Below, piece by piece: positions 1 through 6,843 of a stretch of DNA of 64,000 nucleotides. The stretch's first letter is position 1; each line of letters opens with the position of its first letter. The position numbers were made by a program, and so were the translations under genes. Under the pieces are notes generated by a model that had not been told where the DNA came from, did no database searches, and was given only the letters and a program-made list of their open reading frames with translations. Origin of the DNA: Candidatus Schekmanbacteria bacterium RIFCSPLOWO2_02_FULL_38_14 (GTDB lineage: Bacteria > Schekmanbacteria > GWA2-38-11); NCBI GenBank assembly GCA_001790855.1, contig MGDH01000022.1, positions 1 to 64,000 on the forward strand, read 5' to 3'.

Positions 1-1
1 A

Positions 2-94
2 GCATTTCACCGCGAAGAAGCACATAAATTCTATGAAAAAAATGGTTTTGAGAAGAGGGCTTATCTTTTTTCAAAAAGAGTCATAAAGACTTAA
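2..94 (+). CDS. GNAT-family N-acetyltransferase, C-terminal end only (partial)
   Basis: The window opens inside an open frame of 30 codons that stops at 92-94. The visible peptide contains the string EAHKFYEKNGFEKRAYLFSK. This is the typical last strand/helix of GNAT acetyltransferases: a helix with an (A/E)xxFYEKxGF motif followed by a terminal strand. The substrate cannot be told because the acetyl-CoA-binding part lies outside the window. The assignment rests only on this short, characteristic tail. Confidence 0.6.
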   Translation, partial: AFHREEAHKFYEKNGFEKRAYLFSKRVIKT

Positions 95-125
95 AGATAG
101 ATAAGGAAGCTTTTAGTTGATTTAA

Positions 126-197
126 TGTAGAGACAGAGTTTATCCCTGTCCAAAAACTTCCTTCTCCCCTTGCGGGAGAGGACTCTGGGTGAGGGGG
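126..197. repeat. Dispersed intergenic repeat (copy 1 of the TGTAGGGACAGG type) plus GC-rich block
   Basis: Positions 126-151 match positions 4006-4031 over 26 bases with 4 differences. Both carry a GACAG...CTGTC inverted repeat. The following 20-40 bases (CTTCTCCCCTTGCGGGAGAG and a GGGTGAGGGGG tail) form a second GC-rich motif that stands out from the AT-rich surroundings. No coding signal is seen. Confidence 0.6.
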
Positions 198-199
198 AG

Positions 200-556
200 T
201 TATTTTCTAACCTGGAATTTCCAGTAAATTACTCCAGACATCCCAACAATCACAAAGGTGAGTATTAGAATAGTTCTTGAGGATATCTGAACATAAATCA
301 TCTCCTCAAGGTAATGGGTAATAAAAGAGCTAGGGTAAGCTAAAGAGGGGTCGTATTGCTCATGTAACCATACTTCAAGATGGGTCAGTGGGCATATCCA
401 GAAAAATATCTGGCTCACAATGCTGAATAGAAGGCTTGCTATATGGATATTCCGCACAGCTCTATTATACCTTCCCCAAAGAGCTCCAAAGATTATGAAT
501 AGAATCCAGAGGAAGTGTAAAATGATAACAAAATCAGCAGAAAGTTTGTAGAGCAT
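200..556 (-). CDS. DUF2784-family membrane protein
   Basis: This 118-residue protein has about four hydrophobic segments. It carries the hallmark string WICPLTHLE and the later FITHYLEEMIY segment, as in DUF2784 proteins: small inner-membrane proteins of unknown function, usually 110-130 residues, so this one is full length. The ATG at 556 is preceded by a weak AAGG ribosome-binding site. It is the last gene in the minus-strand direction before the acetyltransferase relic. It is separated from the next upstream gene by about 200 bp of repeats, so it probably has its own promoter. Function is not known. Confidence 0.75.
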   Translation of the reverse strand: MLYKLSADFVIILHFLWILFIIFGALWGRYNRAVRNIHIASLLFSIVSQIFFWICPLTHLEVWLHEQYDPSLAYPSSFITHYLEEMIYVQISSRTILILTFVIVGMSGVIYWKFQVRK

Positions 557-598
557 AGACCTTGTTATACTCTCGTAAGTTATAATAAGAAAAATTTG

Positions 599-624
599 GT
601 AGCCGCAGGCTTTAGCCTGCGATC
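599..624. repeat. Short palindromic repeat, inverted copy at 60229-60253
   Basis: The core GCAGGCTTTAGCCTGC is a perfect 16-base palindrome within a GGTAGCC...GCGA frame. The reverse complement of the whole unit occurs at about 60229-60253. This indicates a dispersed REP-like element. Confidence 0.7.
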
Positions 625-731
625 AAAATGACAAATTCAAATCTCAAAATCCAAAGTTCAAATGAATGTTAAATGAGGGAATGTCAAAAGATTTTTGAGA
701 TTGCCACGTCGCTATCGCTTCTCGCAATGAC
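625..731. repeat. Two juxtaposed dispersed repeats (AT-rich family and ATTGCGAG family)
   Basis: Positions 625-690 hold the AT-rich CAAAATCCAAA... type motif also seen at 1838-1985, 54501-54606 and 56546-56686. Positions 696-731 hold one arm of the GAGATTGC...CTCGCAATGAC element, present as complete inverted repeats at 34448-34552 and 57622-57738. Confidence 0.65.
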
Positions 732-753
732 TTCCGGGTCCGTCTGTAAATCC

Positions 754-1578
754 CTACACCTGTACTCCAAAGACACCCTTGAAGGCAAAGCCGAAGGCAA
801 TTGAAAGGACAAAGAAGATAACAAGCCAGTGGATTTTGTAACCAAAGACATTTAGGTCTGTAGGAGAATATCTTATCTCAATTGATTCCACAACTGAGTT
901 CTTTTTAATCGGTTTTTCTGCAGGATTAAAAATCAGATCAAAAAAACCAGAGGAAACTCTTTTTGGAGAAATCATTGTAAGTTTGTCAGTGACTTTAATA
1001 TTTTTATGAAATTTCTCTCCTCCAATCTGAAATTCCAAATCAAAATTTCCATACTCCTTTGCCCTGATTCTCCAGTCTACTTCTTTCCTTTCATCAATTC
1101 TTAAAATCGGAGTCTCTACCTCTATGCCCGGGTGAGTGATAATTTTTGCTTCTATACCGTTCACATTAATGCCTTTGTTCATATTCAATACAACAATCGC
1201 ATCATCCCCTGGTTTCAGAGGAGAATACCCAAACCTGAAATTAAGCTGTATCAGTATAAGAACAACCGGAATCATCATAACAAGCATAGGCATCACTGAG
1301 TATTTCATATAAGTAAAATTATGCTTTAATATGTTTTTCTGGGCATTAAGTATTAAACCCATGTCATCCTTGAAAAGCCTCACCTCAAGAAGGTGAGCTT
1401 TTATTTTTTCCTTTGCCTCCTTTATCCCTTCCTGATTTGAAGTGTAGCGGAAAATAATAAGCATAACAATTCCTGTGAGAAAGGAAATTATGCTAAGTCC
1501 CCAGAGAGGGTTTACTTCCCTGAAAGGAGAAAAAAACAGGTCAAAAATTTTGTTTAAAAAATTATTCAAAAACCACAT
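754..1578 (-). CDS. Predicted inner-membrane protein resembling DUF106/EMC3-type (YidC superfamily) proteins
   Basis: This 274-residue protein has a hydrophobic segment at about 26-46. A charged helical stretch (about 48-90, containing KEKIKAHLLEVRLFKDD) follows, then a second segment at about 93-113, a soluble beta-rich domain (about 120-245) and a last segment at about 250-270. One segment, a charged coiled helix, then a Met-rich segment recalls the DUF106/EMC3 insertase family. The large domain before the last segment is an addition I cannot name. It is the last gene of the phosphatase group, about 55 bp after the RHH-like gene. Family assignment is tentative; membrane location is clear. 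There is no strong ribosome-binding site before the ATG at 1578. Confidence 0.55.
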   Translation of the reverse strand: MWFLNNFLNKIFDLFFSPFREVNPLWGLSIISFLTGIVMLIIFRYTSNQEGIKEAKEKIKAHLLEVRLFKDDMGLILNAQKNILKHNFTYMKYSVMPMLVMMIPVVLILIQLNFRFGYSPLKPGDDAIVVLNMNKGINVNGIEAKIITHPGIEVETPILRIDERKEVDWRIRAKEYGNFDLEFQIGGEKFHKNIKVTDKLTMISPKRVSSGFFDLIFNPAEKPIKKNSVVESIEIRYSPTDLNVFGYKIHWLVIFFVLSIAFGFAFKGVFGVQV

Positions 1579-1633
1579 AAGTTAATTCCAAATATCAAAA
1601 TGAGTTTATTTTGAACTTTGACATTTGAGCTTT

Positions 1634-1825
1634 TCACGAGATGTATCCCAGTCCCTGAAGCTTCTTTTTTATCTCATCCTCTGAATCAGATTCCTCAAGC
1701 TTTGCTATCTCTTTTTCAAGGGCATGGGTTATGAATTCCTCTACAGAAGAATACCCCGCAATCTGGGAATACTTCTTCACTTTTTCAAGCAATTCCTTGT
1801 TTAATTTTATTTTTGAACCAAACAT
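1634..1825 (-). CDS. Small ribbon-helix-helix-like protein with LGYI tail
   Basis: The start was set at the ATG at 1825 because AGGAGG lies 4 bases upstream. The longer frame to 1909 runs into repeat DNA. The 63-residue product begins with a basic beta-like stretch (MFGSKIKLNKELLEKVKK), then GYSSVEEFITHALEKEIAKL. This matches the strand-helix-helix pattern of Arc/CopG-type proteins. It ends in KKKLQGLGYIS, the same LxxLGYI type of end found on the phosphatase-superfamily protein encoded at 10903-12822. It lies between a phosphatase-like gene and a membrane protein gene. It could be a DNA-binding regulator or a small partner of the phosphatase; the sequence does not decide. Confidence 0.65.
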   Translation of the reverse strand: MFGSKIKLNKELLEKVKKYSQIAGYSSVEEFITHALEKEIAKLEESDSEDEIKKKLQGLGYIS

Positions 1826-1835
1826 ATGTCCTCCT

Positions 1836-1988
1836 AAAAATAAGTTCCAAATTTCAAAATCCCTGCCTGACGGCAGGCAGGCAAATGTCAAATGAATGTC
1901 AAAATCCAAATATCAAAAGTTTTAATAATCATTTGAGCTTTAGAATTTATTTGAACTTTGAGCTTTGTCATTTGATATTTTCATATCC
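1836..1988. repeat. AT-rich dispersed inverted repeat with inserted CCTGCCTG palindrome
   Basis: Positions 1891-1985 share a long core with 54511-54606, including AAAATCCAAAT, AAAAGTTTTAAT and ATTTGAACTTTGAG, and the two halves are partly inverted copies. At 1861-1882 a GC-rich palindrome (CCCTGCCTG and CGGCAGGCAGGC) is embedded, as at 56575-56596. A simpler related stretch lies at 1589-1632. No gene is seen. Confidence 0.65.
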
Positions 1989-1991
1989 ATT

Positions 1992-3986
1992 TTAATAAAT
2001 AGAGGTACCCACCATCTCTTTTAATTTAGGAATCCCAAACTCTGAAAGAACAGTTGGAGCTAAATCTGTAAGAGATGGATTTTTCAGTTTTATTTTTTTG
2101 TTGCTCAGGATTATTCCGGGCACTTCCTCTGCAGCCATGCAGTGGTCTCCGCTCCATTTTTCAGTATTATCTTTTAAAAGAGCTTTTGGTATTGCCCCAA
2201 GCGCTGCCTCCCATCCTGTCCTGTATCCTCTTGCATATCCAATTAAAAGGTCAGGTGAGTTTTTTACATAAGGACCTTTATATATCTCAGATGCTTTATA
2301 TACTCGTAAAACTACTTTCTCGCCATTTTTTGGGTCTCTTGCTTCAAGAAGTTTTTTTGAAATTTCATCCAAAAGTTTTTCATACTCAGGCCCCTGCTCC
2401 ACAATCCCGTTAGCCTCCCTGTCTGTACGGTTGATGTAAAGTCCGTTAAATCCAAGTGAGTAAGCCTTGGTACCTGACCAGTCAACATTTTCAAAAAATT
2501 CCTTGCTTTCACCAGCAGATTCATCGTTCAGCTTAATATAACCATTCTGCATGAGCCATGTATTTATCTGAAAAGAGCGGTAATAAGGAGCAAAACCGTG
2601 GTCTGACATTACAATAAGAGTAGTATTGCTATCTATCTTTTTAAAAGCTTTTCCAAGAACCCCGTCCATTTCAATATAGAGGTTTTCAATCACTTTCGCA
2701 TACTTCTCTCCATTTTCTTTATCATAGGCTGGATGGGTTTTGTCAGTTGTTCTCCAGAACATATGACTATTTAAATCAGTGGTTCCAAAATAATAAAAAA
2801 GAAGTCCTGATTTAAATCTGTTCAATTCATAGTCAAACATCTCTTCTCTTTCCTTCAGAACAAAATCTGACTGCTGGAGATATTCACCATCATTTAATAT
2901 TCCGCCAGACAAAGCCTTTGTATCCTCTGGCATCCCTTGTGTGTAGAAATAACCAAACTGTTCGCAAAGCTCTTCAGAGTAATCTTGCGGAGTTGAAATC
3001 GGCATTGCAGGGGCTGAAGGATCAATATTTACCGGGCTAACATAGAGTTTAAAATCAGGTCTGACCTCTTTTAAAAAAAACTTACAGATTCCATAAACAC
3101 TCTGGATGTAGGGAATCATTTCAAACTCCACTCTCACCCACCTGCTCCATTCACCCTGCTTTAGAATTGCCTCCCTATCTCCTACAACAACCTTGCCAAC
3201 TGGATTTTTTGGATCAAGATAGAGTACAAAATCTACTGTAGATGTTGGATTATCTTTTACAAAAGCATTCGGAGGACCCATCAGCTTACCCTCTACCTTG
3301 TTGTCCGCAACATTGGCTTCATATATTTTACCACCTGAAACATCTTTTTTCTCTGTTTCCGGTCTGTTGGTATAGAATGAAAAAGTTCCGTAGGAACCGA
3401 CTATGTCAGGAGTCCCCATTCCTGAAAGAGCCCTTCCTTCTGTTTTAACCGGAGGGAAATTTGAAGGAATTCTGAAAACAGTTGTTGGAATCCCCTTATC
3501 CTCAAGAATCTCCCAAAATGCCTTTCCCTTCCTGAGAAGCAGAACTTCTCCCCCTGATAAGGGAATTATCCATTTGCCAAGTTTGATAGTATTCCCGGCT
3601 GGCTTTGTTTCTGAAGTTGAAAGGTAGGGAATCATTGTCTTTGGATCATTATGTATGAAATCAAAAATTCCGTGCCCGCCCGGTGTCAGACCAGTTATAA
3701 AATTAGCCCATGCAACAGGACTCTGAGGAGGCATACTTGTCTGAAGAGGAAGAAATGAACCTGTCTCCTTAAGATGCCTGAAATTCGGCATTTTGTCCTC
3801 ACCCATCATCCTTTCAAGAAGCTGCGGGTCCATCCCGTCAAAACCAATGATAAGAACTTTTTTAGATGTATTATTAGCTTTGCTCTTGGTACAGCCTGAG
3901 ACTGTGCTGATAAGAGCTATCAAAAAAATAAGAATTGCTGTAAATCTGAAATAATTCTTTTTTGTAATTTGAAAATGTTTAAACAT
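1992..3986 (-). CDS. Alkaline-phosphatase-superfamily (type I phosphodiesterase-like) lipoprotein
   Basis: The start was placed at the ATG at 3986, giving 664 residues. The upstream alternative at 4049 lies inside a dispersed repeat. The N-terminus is a lipoprotein signal: hydrophobic residues about 15-29, then lipobox VSGC with Cys32. Mature-domain motifs fit the alkaline phosphatase fold: GFDGMD, SPVAWANFITG with Ser in the usual nucleophile region, MSDHGF and SGDHC. It should be a metal-dependent phosphoester hydrolase or phosphotransferase held at the periplasmic face; the substrate is unknown. It is clearly paralogous to the next gene upstream (4131-6233), sharing NIDP.(N/A)PAMPIS and SGDHC stretches. 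The short N-terminal tail before the core is typical of surface-anchored members. Confidence 0.8.
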   Translation of the reverse strand: MFKHFQITKKNYFRFTAILIFLIALISTVSGCTKSKANNTSKKVLIIGFDGMDPQLLERMMGEDKMPNFRHLKETGSFLPLQTSMPPQSPVAWANFITGLTPGGHGIFDFIHNDPKTMIPYLSTSETKPAGNTIKLGKWIIPLSGGEVLLLRKGKAFWEILEDKGIPTTVFRIPSNFPPVKTEGRALSGMGTPDIVGSYGTFSFYTNRPETEKKDVSGGKIYEANVADNKVEGKLMGPPNAFVKDNPTSTVDFVLYLDPKNPVGKVVVGDREAILKQGEWSRWVRVEFEMIPYIQSVYGICKFFLKEVRPDFKLYVSPVNIDPSAPAMPISTPQDYSEELCEQFGYFYTQGMPEDTKALSGGILNDGEYLQQSDFVLKEREEMFDYELNRFKSGLLFYYFGTTDLNSHMFWRTTDKTHPAYDKENGEKYAKVIENLYIEMDGVLGKAFKKIDSNTTLIVMSDHGFAPYYRSFQINTWLMQNGYIKLNDESAGESKEFFENVDWSGTKAYSLGFNGLYINRTDREANGIVEQGPEYEKLLDEISKKLLEARDPKNGEKVVLRVYKASEIYKGPYVKNSPDLLIGYARGYRTGWEAALGAIPKALLKDNTEKWSGDHCMAAEEVPGIILSNKKIKLKNPSLTDLAPTVLSEFGIPKLKEMVGTSIY

Positions 3987-4005
3987 ATTTTTTATTCTTA
4001 ATAAC

Positions 4006-4064
4006 TGTAGGGACAGGGCTTGTCCCTGTCCATTATATTGGACAGCCATAAAGGCTGTCCCTAT
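4006..4064. repeat. Tandem hairpin repeat (GGACAGGG / GGACAGCC)
   Basis: Two back-to-back perfect hairpins are visible: GGACAGGG...CCCTGTCC at 4011-4031 and GGACAGCC...GGCTGTCC at 4040-4060. The first matches 126-151. This DNA lies between the two phosphatase-like genes and accounts for the spurious N-terminal extension of the downstream one. Confidence 0.7.
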
Positions 4065-4130
4065 ATTTAATAATTATTCCATAACTTAAAACTAATAACC
4101 CAACCACTGGAACCCTTGACCCTTTTACCC

Positions 4131-6233
4131 TTACCCATTTATTAATGGCTTCCCATCCATATAAGAAGGAACTTCTACGCCAAAAAGCTTCAGCACAGTC
4201 GGGGCTATGTCAATAATCTCTGGAGACTGAGCATCTATTTTCCTGTTGCAGAAAAATACTCCGGGAACAAGCCTTGGGTCAATGCAGTGGTCGCCGCTCC
4301 AGCTTTTCACATTGTCATCAAAAACAGTATGGTTCACTATTCCTGCCACTCCATCCCACGAAGCCCTGTAGCCAATATTATAACCTATGAAAAGGTCAGG
4401 TGAGTTTGACACATAAGGACCTGAAAAAATCTTTGAACTGTCAAAAACCTCCTGTATGGCAACCTCTCCCTTTTCCTCATCCCTAAGCCCGTTCAGCTTC
4501 TGGATGATTTCTTTTTTCAATTTTTCTGCTTCTTTACCGGGACTTACAATCCCCTTTGCTTCCCTTCCCTTTATATTTAAATACATTCCTCCAAGCCCAA
4601 GAGCATAAGCCTTAGTCTTTTCCCAGTCAACATCCTTAAACCATTCTCTGCTCTCATTTCCATTTTTAAGTGCAAGATAACCGTTAAGATAGAGCCACGA
4701 GTTAAGATTTATTCCTCTCCTGAATGATTTGAAACCATGGTCTGACATTATTATGAGGATGTCCTTCTCGGCAATTTTCTCCATAACCCTTCCAACAAGG
4801 CTGTCCATTTTCATATAAAGTTCTTCAATGGTTTTTCTGTGTTTTTCTGTATCCTTATTCCTGTTTGCCGGATGTCCCTCGTCAATGTAGCGCCAGAACA
4901 TGTGCTGGATTCTGTCAGTTGAATCAAAGACACATGCACAGACACCTTTTTTGGTTTTTTCAAGGGCATTGAAGAACATCTTTTCTCTTTCTTCCTGTAT
5001 CAGGTAGCACTGCTTCAGGAATGCATCTTCATCAATTATTCTTTCATTTAAAGCCCATGTATCTTCTGCAAGCCCCAAGGTTGCAAAAGACCCGAACATC
5101 TTCGCCAGATAAATTGAATAGAAAAATGGATGGGAGATTGGCATAGCAGGATTCTCAGGGTCAATATTAATCGGAGTCACATAGAGTTTGAACTCAGGTG
5201 AAATTTCATTGATGTAGAATCTGCATATACCGTTAACCTTAACTCCAAGCCCGGGTTTAAAGGTAAGCTTAATCCATTTTGAGTATTCACCCTGTTTCAG
5301 CCTTAACTTTTCTTCTTGTATCTTAATTTCAGCTTCCTGTTTTTCATTATCAATAGTAACTGTGAATGGAATACGCATCTCTTCCTGTTTTTTAAGCAAA
5401 GAGTTTTCCGGTCCCGCGATATAGGAAGTTATTTTATTTGCTTCAAGTTTAACTGGTATCTGGACTCCTCCTGTGTGTTTCTTCTCGCTCGTTTCTGTCG
5501 TGTAAAAAGAAAATGTCCCCTGTGTTCCCTTCAAATCAGGAACACACATGGCTGATAAAAGAACACCTTTGAATTTCTCAGGCGGGAATGTGATTGGAAC
5601 CCTTAAAATTGAGCTTGTAATATCCTTTTCACTCAAAATATTCCAGAAGGGTTTGCTTTTGCGAAGCAACTGTATTTTTGGCTTGCCAATCGGAATCTGG
5701 TATTTGCCCAAAGAAATAGCTTTTGGAGCCTTCCCTACCTGACTTGAAGAAAGTTCTGGCAGGTATGTCTGCTTATTCCTGCTTAAAAAATCAAAGATGC
5801 TGTGCTTTGAAGGATTAACACCTGTAATAAAAGAGGACCACGCAACAGGAGACATTGCAGGCAAAGTGGTTCCAAGACATGTAAACGAACCCTGCTCCTT
5901 TATCTTTGCAAGATTTGGAAGTTTTCCTTCATCCATAAATTTCCTTGCAAGAAGAGGGTCAAGGCCATCAAGCCCCACAATTACAACACGGTTCACATTT
6001 GTCTTTGTAAATCCCTTCTTCCTTCTTATTGCTTTGAATAACAGCCTGATGGGCCAGATGAGGATAGAAATGAAAGCCAGAAGGAAAGTTACGAAAAGTG
6101 TTGCAAAGGAGGTCAGAAAAGCAAACCCCGCACCGGGACCAATGTAGGCGTGAAGAGTTTTTGGATATATAAAATAGAAAAAAAGAGCAAGGGATAAAAT
6201 TATAATTTTTCTTTCAGTATTTTTTTTTTCCAT
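4131..6233 (-). CDS. Alkaline-phosphatase-superfamily (type I phosphodiesterase-like) membrane protein
   Basis: This 700-residue protein has two N-terminal hydrophobic segments (about 9-28 and 38-63) around an AYIGPGAGFAF motif, then a basic RRKK stretch. A long phosphatase-fold domain follows with GLDGLD, SPVAWSSFITG, MSDHGF and SGDHC motifs. The metal ligands and the presumed Ser nucleophile are present. It is membrane-anchored, whereas its paralog (1992-3986) is lipid-anchored. The two are co-oriented, about 145 bp apart, followed by the RHH-like and DUF106-like genes. A strong hairpin lies 40-60 bp upstream of the ATG at 6233. Likely role is hydrolysis or transfer of a phosphodiester-linked group in the envelope. 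The sequence does not show the substrate. Confidence 0.8.
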   Translation of the reverse strand: MEKKNTERKIIILSLALFFYFIYPKTLHAYIGPGAGFAFLTSFATLFVTFLLAFISILIWPIRLLFKAIRRKKGFTKTNVNRVVIVGLDGLDPLLARKFMDEGKLPNLAKIKEQGSFTCLGTTLPAMSPVAWSSFITGVNPSKHSIFDFLSRNKQTYLPELSSSQVGKAPKAISLGKYQIPIGKPKIQLLRKSKPFWNILSEKDITSSILRVPITFPPEKFKGVLLSAMCVPDLKGTQGTFSFYTTETSEKKHTGGVQIPVKLEANKITSYIAGPENSLLKKQEEMRIPFTVTIDNEKQEAEIKIQEEKLRLKQGEYSKWIKLTFKPGLGVKVNGICRFYINEISPEFKLYVTPINIDPENPAMPISHPFFYSIYLAKMFGSFATLGLAEDTWALNERIIDEDAFLKQCYLIQEEREKMFFNALEKTKKGVCACVFDSTDRIQHMFWRYIDEGHPANRNKDTEKHRKTIEELYMKMDSLVGRVMEKIAEKDILIIMSDHGFKSFRRGINLNSWLYLNGYLALKNGNESREWFKDVDWEKTKAYALGLGGMYLNIKGREAKGIVSPGKEAEKLKKEIIQKLNGLRDEEKGEVAIQEVFDSSKIFSGPYVSNSPDLFIGYNIGYRASWDGVAGIVNHTVFDDNVKSWSGDHCIDPRLVPGVFFCNRKIDAQSPEIIDIAPTVLKLFGVEVPSYMDGKPLING

Positions 6234-6272
6234 GCCTTGTATGCTCTAAATATTTACCCTTAAAAAAAATAT

Positions 6273-6296
6273 GTCAGGCATTTTGCCTGACTTTTT
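6273..6296 (+). terminator. Perfect 7-bp hairpin with flanking T/A runs (bidirectional terminator-like)
   Basis: GTCAGGC (6273-6279) pairs with GCCTGAC (6285-6291), followed by TTTTT. On the minus strand the same hairpin is followed by ATATTTTTTTT, so it would work in both directions. It isolates the phosphatase gene group from the polysaccharide island. Confidence 0.75.
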
Positions 6297-6455
6297 CTCG
6301 AAATCTTTACTTATATATTAAGAGAGTGTCAACCTAAAAATAGGAAAACTATTGACAAAATCTTTTATCAGCATAAATTAAAATAAAAAATATTAATAAA
6401 AACCCCCCGAGTAAAAAAATCACAAAATTAAATATTTTTTCTTTGGTAAATTTCA

Positions 6456-6670
6456 GTGGATATAGAACAATTGAAAATTGCTGTAAAAAATGGAAATATT
6501 GAATGGCAAAGGCATTCGTTTGAAAGAATGATGGAAAGAGAAATTTCAAGGAAATTGTGAAAGAAGTTTTGTTATCTGGAGAAATTATTGAGGATTATCC
6601 TGATAGCAAGGCTTATCCAAGTGCATTATTTTTAGGATGCATTAAAGGCGAACCTTATCAGGATAATTAA
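6456..6670 (+). pseudogene. DUF4258-like gene relic, frameshifted and truncated
   Basis: A frame starting with GTG at 6456 encodes VDIEQLKIAVKNGNIEWQRH..ERMMEREISR and then meets a stop near 6556. In a neighbouring frame the sequence continues as EIVKEVLLSGEIIEDYPDSK and YPSALFLG, to a stop at 6668-6670. Joined, these match the N-terminal two thirds of DUF4258 proteins (small toxin-like or RelE-like proteins with an RM.ER.I motif and an EIIEDYP segment). The C-terminal part is missing. A TTGACA at 6352-6357 with TAAATT 16 bases downstream may be its old promoter. Confidence 0.65.
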
Positions 6671-6783
6671 AGTTTATTGATTAAAGCTCTATAATTTTAT
6701 TAATAGAGAGTTATTAGGCAGGTTCAATAATCTAACGCAATACTTTGGTATCATAGATGGTAGCCAAAGGAGGCGTTTAGATT

Positions 6784-6843
6784 ATGAGAATAAAATCGTA
6801 TAAGCAGCTTAGTGCGGAAGCACGTGGTAATTTACTTAAATGA
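6784..6843 (+). other. 19-codon leader ORF or IS30-type transposase start, overlapping the flippase start codon
   Basis: An ATG at 6784 is preceded by AGGAGG at 6768-6773, the best ribosome-binding site in this stretch. It opens a 19-codon frame beginning MRIKSYKQLSAEARG. The stop TGA overlaps the flippase ATG as ATGA. The YKQLSAEAR string recalls the N-terminus of IS30-type transposases (YKQLTxEQR). The same DNA (6812-6837) has an inverted copy at 10815-10840. It may be an IS remnant that now works as a translational leader. Confidence 0.4.
6812..6837. repeat. Left copy of 26-bp inverted repeat flanking part of the polysaccharide island
   Basis: The 26 bases here match the reverse complement of 10815-10840 with a single difference. 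Both copies contain GTGCGGAAGC(A/G) and GGTAATTTACTT. A shorter direct match (GTTATTAGGCAG) lies at about 6707 and 10799. Confidence 0.75.

Noticed and set aside
1826-1909. Longer start for the RHH-like protein
   Set aside because: The extension translates repeat DNA, whereas an AGGAGG site sits at the right distance before the ATG at 1825.
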